Shown one piece after another: positions 21,599 to 33,290 of a stretch of DNA of 64,000 bases. Source of the DNA: Humulus lupulus (Eukaryota > Streptophyta > Magnoliopsida > Rosales > Cannabaceae); assembly GCF_963169125.1 (NCBI RefSeq), contig NC_084798.1, positions 197,093,481 to 197,157,480 of the forward strand, read 5' to 3'. Under the pieces are notes generated by a model, which ran no database searches, was not told the DNA's origin, and saw nothing but the letters and a program-made list of their open reading frames with translations. Position 1 is the first letter of the stretch. Every line of letters starts with the position of its first letter. Both the position numbers and the translations under genes were made by a program.

Positions 21599-22445
21599 CA
21601 ACTGATTAAAGATTAGGGGGGACGTCCTAGCTGAAGTAGCTAGGGGCTATTTAGTATCAGATATGGGTTTACAAGGGTCAGATTTGTGTCCCGATGGATG
21701 CTTTCATCAGACGAGAGATTCTGGATGAATCTCACACTACCCCTTACTCTTTACATCCAGGCACCACGAAGATGTATCAGGATATGAAGATCTATATTGG
21801 TGGCCTGGGATGAAGAAGGATGTAGCCAAGTGGCTGACGTGCAGAAGGTCAAGGCTGAACATCAAAGACCAGCAGGGCTATTACAACCTTTGGATATCCC
21901 AGAATGGAAATGAGAGGATATCACAATGGATTTTGTGGTTGGGTTGCATAAGACTGTGGGTTAACATGATTCAGTGTGGGTTATTGTAGACCGATACACC
22001 AAATCAGCTCTCTTTCTACCAGTAAGGATGACTTATAAAGTTGACTAATATAAAAATCTCTGTGTGAGAGAGGTAGTGCGTATTCATAGGGCTCCGAGGT
22101 TGATCGTATCAGATCGGGACCCCACATTCACTTCCAAGTTTTGGGGAAGTCTGCAGAAAACTATGGGTACACAATTGAAATTCAGTACAGCTTATCATCC
22201 TCAGACAAATGGTCTTTCTAAGAGGACGATTTAGATATTGGAAGACATGCTTCGAGCATCTGTTTTGGACTTTGAAGGGTCTTGGAGTAAGTATTTGCCT
22301 TTGATAGAGTTTTCCTACAACAACAGATATCAGGCGACCAGGGGAGTAGCTCCTTATTAGATTATGTATGGTAGGAAGTGTAGATCGCCCATTCACTGGG
22401 ATGAGATGGGTGAATGAAAAATACTTAGGTCTTTAAGCAATTCAG
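21599..22445 (+). pseudogene. Integrase of element A (continuation after element C)
   Basis: Directly after the second copy of TGCCA the sequence resumes at the position where element A's pol was interrupted. The zinc-binding region (LHPG...TKMYQDM) is at about 21750 and the core follows. The first catalytic Asp is present (MDFVVGL, about 21928) and the second in [14 protein letters not shown]. The third position reads GLSKRTI instead of the family's QSERTI, so the catalytic Glu is Lys. Stops occur at several sites, including inside the core. It would have inserted cDNA into the genome when intact. Confidence 0.85.
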
Positions 22446-22529
22446 AGAACCAATGAGGCCATCCAAAAGATTAGAGCTCGAATGCTTGCATCATAGAGCA
22501 GACAGAAAAGCGATTCGGATCTGAAGCGC

Positions 22530-22967
22530 GTGAACGTGGAGTTCCAAGTGGGAGACTATGTATTCTTTAGAGATTCACCATTGAAGGGGGTGAAAATATT
22601 TGGGAAGAAGAGCAAGTTGAGCCCCAGAATTGTAGGACCTTTTGAGATCCTAGAGAGGATTGGTCAGGTGGCCTATAGATTGGCCTTACCTCCGGCATTG
22701 TTGGCCATGCATAATGTATTTCATATTTCGATGCTGCGGAAGTATGTGTCTGATTTGGCTCATGTATTGACGTATGAAGATCTGGAGTTGCATGCATACT
22801 TTTCCTATGAGGACCAGCCAATCCAGATATTAGATAGGAATGAAAAAGTCCTGAGGAATAAAACCATACCTTTGGTTAAGATATTATGGAGGAACAACAA
22901 GATCGAGGGGGCGACCTAGGAATTGGAGTAAAAAATGCGGGATCAGTATTCCGAGCTGTTCAGGTAA
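22530..22967 (+). pseudogene. Integrase C-terminus and chromodomain of element A
   Basis: The frame is open from 22530 for 129 codons: FQVGDYVFFRDSP, KLSPRIVGPFEIL, VAYRLALPP, then the chromodomain beginning QILDRNEKVLRNKTIPLVK. A TAG at 22917 replaces the conserved Trp, a TAA follows at 22929, and the natural end is at 22967. This is the longest undamaged part of the element's pol. Confidence 0.85.
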
Positions 22968-22990
22968 TATTTTGAGGAAGAAATTTCTGT

Positions 22991-23000
22991 AAGGATAGGA
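22991..23000 (+). other. Decayed polypurine tract of element A
   Basis: AAGGATAGGA lies just before the 3' LTR start (23005), at the position of AAGGAGGGGA in element C, with two pyrimidine changes. Confidence 0.5.
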
Positions 23001-23004
23001 TAAT

Positions 23005-26000
23005 TGTAATGCCCCAACTTCCCTAATATGGCTTAGTGCCTTGATTAGAGGTCCATGAAGGCAATAATTGAGTTAATTATGCGTTTGGGTTATGAGTATG
23101 TTATTATGTGAATTGTGTGAATTATATTATGATATGATTATGCTTGCATATTTAATTGTATTAAATATGCATGTGGGCCCGTTTCTTATTAGAAGGGCAT
23201 TTTCATAATTTTGACCCGTGATAACTCCATTTTAGTGTCGTTTTAGAATGTGTTTTTGTGGTAATCTTGAGTCTTTATGTTTGTTTTGTGCAAGATTATG
23301 CTTGTGTTTCTCTTTGTTGCAGGTCGGTACTTTGGATCATGAGCAAAAAGTGAAAAGAAGAAAAAATGGTAGATAAATGGAGCTTTTGGTGGTTGTTCGA
23401 CTCAAATTGGTGCTAAGGATGAATTATAATAAGTTTTGATGAAGGAAGGATGTCAAAAGGTTAAAATCTGGAAAAAAAAATAGAATTAGAGTCGTGGCAT
23501 GGGCTTAAGGGCCACGACTCTAGCAAAGTCAGAGGCTGAAGGTGTGTTGAAAGGAATTAGAGCTGCGACTTGGTCAATAGAGTCACGACGCTAGAAGAAA
23601 CAGAGGAAAAACCCAAGAGGTCCATAGAGAGGCAGGTTGCGACTGGGATTTAGAGGGTCACGACCCCTGGAGGGCTAACTAGATTTTGAAGAGCTTTAAT
23701 AAGACATGGGCTGCAACCTAGGAAAGACATGGGCCTGCCTCTGAAAAAAAAAGGAATTTGTACTTTTTTTAGTATAAATTCAGACTGTAGGATTTAATTA
23801 GGGTAAGGTCATTTAGAGAATAAATTTGATTCTGAGACTGGTTTTTCTGCATTGTCATATTTTTTATTTCTTCTTCAGTCTTTGAATTTATGTTTCTGGA
23901 TAATTATTTTTTTGTTTTAGTCATGTCTGATATGAACTAAACACTTTTATCTAGGGTTTAATGTAGTCACTTGGATTTCTATTTAATCTTATTATGATGT
24001 TCTATTAATTCTTCTTCTTTATTCTAATCTATATAATGTTTGCTTAATGCTAGTAAATACCTGATCAATATTTGCTTGATTTATAATTTTGATTCAAAAT
24101 TCGAAAGATGGGAATTGAATATGCTATCGTTATATAGACATAGGTTACATATTGAACGAAAGTACTTGTATGGCTTGTGTAGTAATTAGGTTTCTATGCT
24201 TAATGCCTGCTATATGTTTAAGTTTATCACAGAGATGTAGAAAACCTGCACATAGGTTGAGATCTTATATCTTGAAAAAGAATAGTAATCGATTTATGTT
24301 ACTTGAATCGGAAGAAAGAAATTTAGAACTGATTAATAAAATTAATAGAATGAAAAGTTGATGAAGTTAAAACCCTAGGTTTTTTTTAATTATTGAATCA
24401 ATCTTTATTTTTGCAATATTTTTTTAATTTTAAATCTTAGTTTAAAAAAATCACTCTATTTTTTACAGCCAAATAGAAATTTAAAAGCACTTATTGGTAA
24501 TTGGTTGATAGTCCTTGTGGGAGCGATACTTTATTTACTTTTTATATTACTTGAATCGATTACGTATACTTGCGTATCATATTTTCGCGATTAACTCGCT
24601 AAGGGTATAATTGTAAATGTATGTGATTTATAATTGTGACCACATTATTATGTGGATATATTTAAGTTACCCGGAACGAGGCGATCCATGTGAGCAAGTT
24701 CACAGAAATGTCAATATGGGGTAAAATACCCGGCTCGGTGTGAGCTTAGGTGTATTTTGGTAATTTGGTAAATTCCCGGGAATTATTGAGTAACGAGAAT
24801 TAATTGATGAATATTTGGTTTGATCGATTTATTTGGGATTGTGTGGGGTAATTTGAGATTAACGGGAATTATGCCAAAAGAATAAATTTCCCTTGGGAGT
24901 AAACCTTGAGGTTAAATGGGGCAAGGGGCAATGTGGTCATTTGAACACATGGGTTAGAAAATAGGCCAGCAGTTGAGCATTGTGGCTCACTCACGTTCTC
25001 AGCCCTTCCCTTTCTCTCTTGGTGTTCAATTGGGAGCTTTGAAGGGATTGTACCTAGAGATCAAACCTAGAAGTAATTTTGGTGAAGATTGAAGAGGATC
25101 CTTGTGGATTAGCTGCTCTTGATTGGGACTAGAGGTTGCTAGGACAATCACCCACCTAGGGAATTCGAAATTCGGAAGTAAGACCCCTGTCTTTGCCATT
25201 TTCATGGTGTTCTTGGGTTTTCTAGCTTTAATTTTTTAGATTTTAAGTTTTATGAGTGTTTTAAGGTGAAATGAATATGGGGATTTGTTTCCTAAGCTAT
25301 GTGATACTTTTTGTGGTTAAAATCCTGCTAGAAACATCTGATTGGGTCAAATTTGGGGTCTAATTATGCTGGAATTGTAAGTTTGGAAAATTGGGGAAGA
25401 ACACTTAGGTTTTGAGCCGTTTTGGGTTTCTAGCTACCTAGCGCGACTGCGCTAGGTTGTAGCGCGAATGCGCTAGGTTGTAGCGCGGCTGCGCTAGTGT
25501 CCCAGAAAGGATGAAATTGAACTTCAATTTGGGGGCTCGAGTTGAGGGGCGCGACCGCGCCAAGGGTTGGCGCAACTGCGCCAATGCCTTGGAAACCCCA
25601 ACTTTTTTGTGGGCGTGATCATGCTTCTAGGTGCCCCGAAAAGTGGTTTAGTTGAATTTTAAGAGTAAGGCTTAGAGGCTTGTGAATTTGGTTTGGGAGC
25701 CCGCTTGGGGGCTCCAGGGACATTTTTAGTGCCCCGTTTACTGGGAACAGTGGCTTTGAGAGTTAGAGTTAAGATTGGAACTCAAGATCTGGGGTTGAGT
25801 CCTGATGATCATATACTTGTATTGTGACTAGGATTTCTACCAGGCTCAGGTTAGGGATAGCACTTGACGTCATTTCTTTAATCGCACGAAGATCGAGGTA
25901 AGAAAACTACACCCAATGCGTGAGATACATGACTAGGGCTTGGCCTGGTTGTTAAATGTAAATATTATTAGGGCTTGGCCCCATCTGTTAAATGTAAATA

Positions 26001-26771
26001 TGATTAGGGCTCATACCCCTGTTAATGAGCATCATTATAATTATGCATGTGGATATTTGATTAAGTATACTGGAATGTGCTGCATTTGTTTATATGATGA
26101 ATATACTATATGTATGATTATTCCTGATTGGAAGCTCGGCTTATAAGCCGTGGTCGACACTATGCATTCAGAACGCAGACTGCTATGGCTAGGCCACAAT
26201 GGGAGTGTATTATTCACTCTTCTGGCTCAGATGCCACGTGAATAAATAGAAGTGCGATACACACTTGTGTGACTCCGTGGTCGCATACTTGTATGATGTG
26301 TCTTCTTGGTTAGAGTTATTACTGCTAAACAAGCTGTTTATATTATGTTGACTATCTGAATCTATTTAATTAAGTTTTCTTGTCCAGCCTTGGCTATGTT
26401 GTGCTGGTAAGGGTAAGGAGAAGCTTGGTCAGCCATGAGTTGGAGAGCGTTAGGGGCGGTGTTTACATATACAGTCTACTCGACCGCCACAGTCGAGATA
26501 TCGCGGAAGAACTAGGGTTTGGCCTTGTTTTTCCGCTTAGGCCAGCTTATTTTGTAATCCTTGAGTTGTAAACGAATTTTATACTTCTATTTTGGGATCC
26601 CATGTAAAGACTAAAGCTTTTGATGGAAATGTTTGTTACTTTGACCAAAATTTTTAATATCTGAGTTGTTAGTTACTTAATCACATGTTTTAGTCATAAT
26701 GACTTGTTTAGCGAGTCCAACACTTTTTTTAAACACACGTCGTAACATTCCCTGATTAGTAGGGCGTTACA
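23005..26771 (+). repeat. 3' LTR of element A (contains a 1.4-kb insert)
   Basis: Starts TGTAATGCCCC and ends GGGCGTTACA followed by GAGAG. It aligns with 4935-8133. The insertion 23219-24593 is absent from the 5' LTR, and the 5' LTR's CACTA-like element is absent here. A short triplicated TAGCGCG-TGCGCTAGGTTG block is at about 25438-25497. Confidence 0.85.
23219..24593 (+). mobile_element. Probable solo LTR of another retrotransposon inside the 3' LTR of A
   Basis: Relative to the 5' LTR of element A (ttttgacccactaagggt), this copy has 1.4 kb inserted. The flanks are ACCCG (23214-23218) and ACTCG (24594-24598), a duplication with one mismatch. The insert starts TGATAACTCCATTT and ends near TTTTCGCGATTA. 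It contains no coding sequence. The segment 'tagtccttgtgggagcgatact' near its end is of a kind I associate with plant Gypsy LTR termini. The right end lacks the usual CA, so the exact boundary is uncertain. Confidence 0.55.
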
Positions 26772-26900
26772 GAGAGTAGGCATTATTGTAACGAAAGCGA
26801 AAAAAAACTTTAAGTGGGAAACAATGCATTTAGTTTCAATACTAATGGTAAAATCTGATAGTCAAGCAAACGAATCAATCACACTATCTTGTCCAGATTT
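26772..26900. other. Flank of element A
   Basis: This short stretch continues the sequence interrupted at 4934. It contains the second GAGAG copy and non-coding AT-rich sequence up to the next LTR. Nothing recognisable. Confidence 0.4.
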
Positions 26901-28180
26901 TGTAATACCCAAGTTGCTTATTTAATTAATTATTTGTTTGCTATTTATCTATGATATGTTCATAGATTGATTGAAGAGTTATGAAGAATAGATTTTTAAT
27001 GGGAAGTAGTTTCTTGAATAAGATTTACTTAAGTTTGAGTTAATAGAAAATTATTAATTTAATAGGGTGTTGTTATTATTTAGTAAAATAATAGTTTATT
27101 ATTGTAATAACCAAGTTATTATTATATTTTATGGAATTTATTTTTGTTTTGCTACTTTGAATGTGGATATGAGATGATTGCTTACGTATGATTATTTTCT
27201 AAGTTATGATTAAATTATGGTAGTAATATAAAGCCAACGATAAGTTTGAACTTTATTAGTTAGAATAAGAGTACACTAAATTATTTAGCATTTAAATTTG
27301 TCGGTTAAGATAATTGTGGAGGTTAGGAGAATTAGATAATTAAATGGAATTTTTGTAACTCTAGGGTGCTGTAATTTGAGACCCAGTTTTACTTAGTTAC
27401 ATTACGATTTTGGAAAAATAATATTTCTCAAAATTTATAGATAATCGAATTAGCTTTCCAACTGTATTAAGATTGTCTAAATCAGATTATTACATCTCCA
27501 ATTATGTTCATTTTACTACAGAAGGGTCCAAAGTTACGAGATTTCTAAGAAAGGTAATTTTGAGAGATTTGAGCTAAGTTTGAACAATTTAAGTTTGAGA
27601 TTCTAGACTTTAGTATGTAGGCTTTATGGAGGGAAGTTTGATTAAAATTTAAAGTTTGAACTTGAGAGTAAGGATAGGCTAGGTGGTGTGGTAGGAATGG
27701 ATCAAGAAAATTAAAAAGATTTGACTTGGTCTTGAATAATCAAAGTGGGCGTGTGGCATATAGAGAGGGAATGAAGGAATTTTTTGCAACAAAGAGTGAG
27801 GTGGCTGAGTAGGTTAATGGTTGAAAAGGTCTTTAATTTTCAAATAAAGGTTGAGAGAAATAGGGAGATCATCAAGGAGAGATAGTTGAGGTTGGAGCCT
27901 ATAAATTGAGACTTTGGCCTCCATATATTTTAGCAATCACCTCATGGTCGAGACATACACTACACTAAAGCATTCATCATATTTTTTTAGCCTAGCTTTT
28001 AGTCCCATTTTTCCTCCATAGCTGAAGCAAAAATATCTTGCAAACACACCTCTACTTTGAAACCCTAGTTTCACAATAGTCGAAACCCTAAGACTACTTG
28101 TGGCTGAAACCCTAGTGTTTTCAAGACACTCGAGGGAGATAACATTATTCTTCGAGGTTGTAGGAATCGTTCATAGTCCG
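26901..28180 (+). mobile_element. Truncated LTR interrupted by element D
   Basis: Starts TGTAATACCCAAGTTG after a TT run. It contains a TATA box (CTATAAATTG at 27899) and a leader-like stretch with repeated 'gaaaccctag' words, and stops at 28180 where element D begins. No coding sequence was found. I assign it as a Gypsy-type LTR from its start sequence and promoter layout only. The missing end was not found downstream. Confidence 0.5.
27899..27908 (+). promoter_or_regulatory. TATA box in the truncated LTR
   Basis: CTATAAATTG is followed about 30 bp on by a pyrimidine-rich start region. Confidence 0.4.
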
Positions 28181-30401
28181 TGTAACATCCCAAATTCGTT
28201 AATAAGGCTTAGTGCCTTGATTAGTGTGCTAGGAGGGCATAATTGGATGTCTATGTGTTATTATGATTTATTTGTAATTATATATGTGAATTTTATGAGT
28301 TATATAATGATATGACTATTTATGCATGTTTAATTGTATGAAATGTGCTTATAAGCCCATTTCTGTTAAAAATTGTATTTTCGTAATTTTTACCCACTAA
28401 GGGTATATCTATAAATATATGTGTTTTCTGAGTAGGACCACATTATTATGTGGATATATTTGAGATGTGTGGCATGAGACGATCCTAGTGAGCATTTTGG
28501 TAGAAAAGTCACATCGGGAATTAATACCTGGCTCGGAGTGAGCCTAGGGGTATTTTAGTAATTTGGTGAATTACCGGGGATATATGAGTATGATGTTATA
28601 GTTGGGGGAAAATATTAGTGCTTGGAAGATTAGTGGAATTAATTGGGAATTTTAAATGGAATATGAGGTTTAGCAGAAAAGTGGTGTCAAATGACCATTT
28701 TGCCCTTGGGGCATTAAATGGAAAGCTTTTTTGGGTAAGGGGCATTTTAGTCTTTTCATGCAATGGATAGACTTAGTCACTTGGAACCCCTCAGAAACTA
28801 AGGGAAATACCCAACTCAACTATCCTCTCTCTATCTCGTTTCTTTCTTTCTCTCTTGAAGTGCTTGGTGAACTTTTGAATTTTTGAGGAAGAAAGGCTTG
28901 GGAGCTTGAAGCTTGGTGCTAGGGTTTTCTTTAAGGGCGGCTTAGGGTCATGATTTCTTAGTTGAGGTAAGTTCCTATGCTCTGTTTTGGTGAAATTCTG
29001 ATGTGTTTTAAGTTTTGGTTGAATTTTAAACTTATGGTTGGGTTTAGGGTTTGGCATGGATTTTTGGGGGTTTATATGTTGCATGTGATGTGTTATTAGG
29101 AGTTTAGAACTCAATTATAGGTTTGGTTGTTGTTCGGGGAAATTTTTGATGGATTTGGCTATGAGAGAATGTTGGAAATTCTGGGTTCGCGAGGTTACGC
29201 CATGACGCTGTTCTTGGTGCGCCGCGACCCGCATGAACTCAAAGGCTAGGGTGGTTCTTTGAATCGCCTTGGTGCCACATCGCCTTGTGGGCGGCGCTGC
29301 AATGCGTGTTTAAGGAGATGGCTTGGGGAACTCTTTGAGTTGAGGTGCGACGCGACCCTTTAGGGATGCGCCACGGTGCTAATTGGGAAAGTTGGCCAAC
29401 TGAGGTTTTGAGTTGCGGGGACTCAAACGTAAGTCCTCGGGAAGGATTCTACTACCTGGTTTAGTAGAATTCGAGGTCCCAAAGGCTAGGCATAAATTTT
29501 GAAACTCTTAATTGGTTTAGTTCTTGATGGTTATCCGTTAATATGTTGTGACTAGAGGTACCACAAGGTTCAGGAAGGAAATGATCATGCTTGTTGTCAC
29601 CTTACCCTATCGCAAAGGACTTGAGGTAAGAAAACCGTCTCTTGCACCAAGTGTAAGGCGTGCACCCCAACTAAAGGGGAAGAGAATGCTGTGTCATGAA
29701 ACTGTTTATAATTTAATGTCTGTTGTGTTTGAATTTATGCTGATATACTTGTTTGTACTGATTACTCGGTCAGGAGGTCGTTAACGACATTACATGTGTA
29801 ATGTATGCCGTAGTGGCGAGGACATAATACAGATTTGATATCCGCCATAGTGGCAGGGCCATTGTAAAGATGTGACATCCATCTACGCGACATGAGTCGT
29901 ATATTGTTAGGAAAATCTGTGTGAACCAGTTGTGGTTATAGGGTATGGAATACATGTTAATGTTTATCTGATTATCTGTGTGATTGTTTGGGGTTTTCTT
30001 GTTGAGCCTTGGGTCACGGGTGCTTCGTGGTGTACGTAAGGGAAAAGGAAAGTTGGATCAGCCATGACTTGGAGAGTTGTAGGGACGACGTGTACATACT
30101 CAGCCGGCTCAGCCGCCACAGTCGAGATATTTTGAGAAACAGGAGTTAATAGTTGAAATTTGCTACTTAGGTCGACCAAGTCTGTAATTTTTGATAAACT
30201 TGTATTTTATTTAGAAACTTTTGGGATCCCTTGTAACTACTTAACCCTTTTTAATGAAAAGTTAAACTTTTGACCAAAGATTTTAATACCTAAACTGTCA
30301 CTTAAACCTAATTACACTTTTAAGTCCAAATGACTCGCTTAAGGAGTTAGACACTATTTTTAACACACGGCGTAGCGGTCTTGACTATTCAGGGTGTTAC
30401 A
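28181..30401 (+). repeat. LTR of element D
   Basis: 2,221 bp. It shares the overall plan of LTRs A and C: TGTAAC start, an A-T-rich U3, donor-like TTGAGGTAAGTT near 28963, a GC-rich block at about 29185-29380, CTTGAGGTAAGAAAACCG near 29620, a 'gttgagccttgg-tcacgggtgct' segment near 30003 and a GTTACA end. Confidence 0.82.
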
Positions 30402-30404
30402 ACT

Positions 30405-30416
30405 TGGTATTAAAGC
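30405..30416 (+). other. Decayed primer binding site of element D
   Basis: TGGTATTAAAGC differs from the intact TGGTATCAGAGC of A and C at two positions. Both fit deamination-type changes (C to T, G to A). Confidence 0.6.
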
Positions 30417-30794
30417 TACCAAGGTTTATTAGTTCTTGAAGATTGGCTAGGGATTTACACTTGCTGCTAAAGATAAGCTTGACTCAGGGTTTGGTAACTA
30501 ATGATATGATTATGTGCTTAATTTTTTAAATGAAATATATATATGCCTTATTTGCATGCTTTGTTAGGGAGCATAAGCTATACTGATTGGTCATGGCCCT
30601 TGACTGCTAGGTGAATATGAGAATGCATGCTTGTTAGTGTTGTTGATGCATGTGAGACGTCAAATAGCATAATGCTCGTGAGTGTAGCTTGTTTTCTCTG
30701 TTGTGAGCCGTGAGACAATTGTGAAATCTGTTATCATTGCCTTATGAGCCTAGTCGTTGATTGCAGTTATACTTGGAGAGTTATGACTCCAAGG

Positions 30795-31582
30795 TGATCA
30801 AACAAACTAGTCGACGCTGAATTCCTGGCTAGAGATGATCACCAGGGTCAGGACCCTCAGGCAGCTCCTAAGAACTAGCAGCAAATGTTTGCTTAAATGC
30901 AAGCCAGACTACAGAGACAGGAGGAAGAGATCAGGATTTTGAGACAACAACAAGTTCCATCAGGGAACAATGCACCAATTTAGCTACCTACAGAGGTACA
31001 AGTTTTGGGACAGCCAGAAGTATTGAACAGATGGGAGCCTCTTTACGAACGGTTTAGGAAACAACACCCTCCGACCTTTGAGGGAGGGCCAGACCCCCTG
31101 CGAGCTGAGCAGTGGATGAGTATGACCACCTCCATCCTTGACTTTATGAGGGTGGTAGGTAATGAGAGGGTGGCCTGCGCCACATACATGTTTCGGGAGT
31201 ATGCCCGTGTCTGGTGGGAGGTTGTATCCCAGACTCGGAACGTCGTTGCACTGAGTTGGGATGAGTTCTGGGATTTGTTCAATGAGAAATATTACAACAA
31301 AGCAGTTCAAACTACGAAGGCAGATGAGTATGCCTTGAAGTTTGACAGGTTCGCCCAGTTTTCTTTTGACTTGGTGCCAACCGATGGGGTCCGTGGATTA
31401 AACCCCATGATAGAACGGGATGTTAGGACCACCTCAGTGCTTGGAGTTACTACATATGGTGAGGTAGTTGAGAAGGCCCTTACTACTGAGGGCCTAGAGT
31501 ATAGGATTTGGCGTGAAAGCGTTGCAAGACGTGATGCCAGGAGGATGTTTCCTCCATTTATTGGATCTGGTAGGGGTAGAGG
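30795..31582 (+). pseudogene. Gag of element D (truncated)
   Basis: Collinear with element A's gag. Stops occur in the N-terminal part, including TAG at the same place as in A. An open stretch from about 31005 covers the Retrotrans_gag core (EQWMSMTTSILDFMR, W-EVVSQTRN, LFNEKYYN). Compared with A it lacks roughly ten residues before EYALKFDRF and several before RGLNPM. It is cut after GSGRGRG by the LTR beginning at 31583. The reading frame continues by chance for 18 codons into that LTR. Confidence 0.82.
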
Positions 31583-33290
31583 TGTTGGAAACAGATTTTC
31601 TGAGTGCGCAGCGGAATGCGATTTATGGCCCCAATAGATTACAAAAATTCTATTTATAAAATAATTTTATGTGTACGTCCTATGATTTATATATATTAAT
31701 CTAATAGAAGAAGATTTACCTCTTGAAGCCTATCAAGTGTCATTGCTATCTTCTTGTATAATAAACGATCATCCTTTCCCAGCACGCAAGACTCACACCA
31801 AAGTCTTCCAAACCGTAATCTTAGCACAACAGGACGCGTGTGAGCACATAGAGATTTAATAGGACAATTTAGGGCTCAATTGATAAGATATATGATTTAT
31901 TTCAAATTAGTTATCTAAATTTAAATTTCCAAAATTTAAATATTAAATTAATTTCTCAAATTAATTCAAAATAAGATGACATAATTAATTCAAAACTAAT
32001 TATTTTATTTAATTAATAAATAATTACGAAAATTACAATTAATTAAAAAATAAATATAATTTCCATAATTATCTCATAATTACGTATTTGCCCATAAACT
32101 AATTTTCTTGACAAATATACCAATACTTGTTCTATTGATGCTTTTACCATGTACAATGTTTATAGAGTCGATCCGGGTATCTATGGACCTATAATTCCAA
32201 GCTCCAACAAATTTAGATTATTAATTAAAGATCTTTAATATAATAATATTATTTATTAATCCCAATATTATTCCACTAAAAATATGAGATTGCACTCTTT
32301 TGATTATAAACTTATATTTACTGAGTACTTTATTAAGTGTCCATTAATTAAATCACTTCATGCAATTCAATCCTCCAATAATTGTTTCATAATTAGAGCT
32401 AGGTAAAATTATCGTTTTACCCCTCCAATTATCTTTTTATCCTTAAGTACCATTAATTCACTAGCAAACAACTAATTTATAAACCTTTTATAAATAAGAG
32501 GCACAAACTGTTCAATTCCAGAACTAACACTTAAGAGAACCATTATTAAATCTTCTTATGAAGAAGGCTTGGATTCCATATATATAAATCATGTCCCGAG
32601 CCATCTTCGTTAATGATCCCCCAAAACAAAAGTTTTTAGCTTGATCATTCTGACAGACCCTAACGAGTGAATCAAAGGACCCAAATAACATAAACAGGAG
32701 TTCATGATAATTTCAAGATTTAGATCGATTTGCATATGATCATCGAGTGATATGATTATAACTATTTATGGTAAACAATATTTTGATAGATAATTAAATA
32801 CATATCTGGTCCATTCCTAACAATCTTATTGTATAAAGCACCTCTAATAAGATGCCCTACTACATCAGTGATCTGGATCTAGATAACATGTATTCATAAT
32901 ACTAATGGACCGTACTAGCAATGCTTCATTAAAGATTCCATAACCTTAATATAAATTGCAAACTATTTAATTTATTATCTATAATCTTAATCCTCTCGTA
33001 CCAATATAAGATTATAGCTACATTAATGAATTAGGAATTTTTTGATATATATGTAAATATTATTCAATAATAATAAACATTAATTATATATAAAAATATT
33101 TCTTTTATAAATTTCATAAAGAATGAACTACTTTCATTGCTTTAAGGGCACTATGTCGAACGATCTCCCACTTGACCTAAAGTAAACGGGGCATCTTTTT
33201 AAACCCCATTAAGGTCCATTGAGGTCCAGATTCACTACTGAGGATACCAATATATTGTTTCTCATTCCCTAGGATGCTTGAGAATGTGCT
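31583..33290 (-). mobile_element. Copia-like 3' LTR (minus strand) with a short internal remnant
   Basis: On the plus strand the LTR starts TGTTGGAAACAG at 31583 and ends ATGTCGAACG at 33162, followed by ATCTCCCACTTG. On the minus strand this is a purine tract (CAAGTGGGAGAT) followed by the LTR start, the layout of a 3' LTR. The LTR is 1,580 bp and AT-rich, and no coding sequence is left in the 128 bp beyond the tract. The TGTTGGAA...TTCCAACA type of end suggests Copia, but the assignment is tentative. Confidence 0.55.
33163..33174 (-). other. Polypurine tract (minus strand) of the Copia-like element
   Basis: CAAGTGGGAGAT on the minus strand, immediately before the LTR. Confidence 0.5.

Larger units (their letters stand above)
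4935..26771 (+). mobile_element. Element A: Tekay/Del-type Ty3/Gypsy chromovirus, decayed, with nested insertions
   Basis: A full-length element of 21.8 kb including insertions. The 5' LTR is 4935-8133 and the 3' LTR 23005-26771, both TGTAA...TTACA. A 5-bp duplication GAGAG lies at 4930-4934 and 26772-26776, although this site is within a GA microsatellite. The order is LTR, primer site, gag, protease, RT, RNase H, [element C], integrase, chromodomain, LTR. A C-terminal chromodomain and FIDD-type RT motif fit the Tekay (Del) chromovirus lineage. Without the inserts each LTR is about 2.3-2.4 kb. Many in-frame stops and frameshifts make it non-autonomous. Confidence 0.85.
28181..31582 (+). mobile_element. 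Element D: 5' part of a third Tekay-type element
   Basis: The LTR 28181-30401 (TGTAACATCC...GGGTGTTACA) is followed by a decayed primer site (TGGTATTAAAGC, 30405-30416), a leader with at most one unit of the TGCTTATTAGCA repeat, and a gag cut at 31582 by a Copia-like LTR. No pol and no same-strand 3' LTR are present. GTCCG precedes the LTR, and its partner was not found. It is the same family as elements A and C. Confidence 0.8.

Noticed and set aside
24152..24361. 69-codon ORF in the 1.4-kb insert
   Set aside because: No recognisable domain, and the surrounding sequence is non-coding LTR-like.
28791..29114. 107-codon minus-strand ORF in LTR D
   Set aside because: It is Lys/Pro-rich and lies opposite the leader part of the LTR. 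The same region is non-coding in the other LTR copies.
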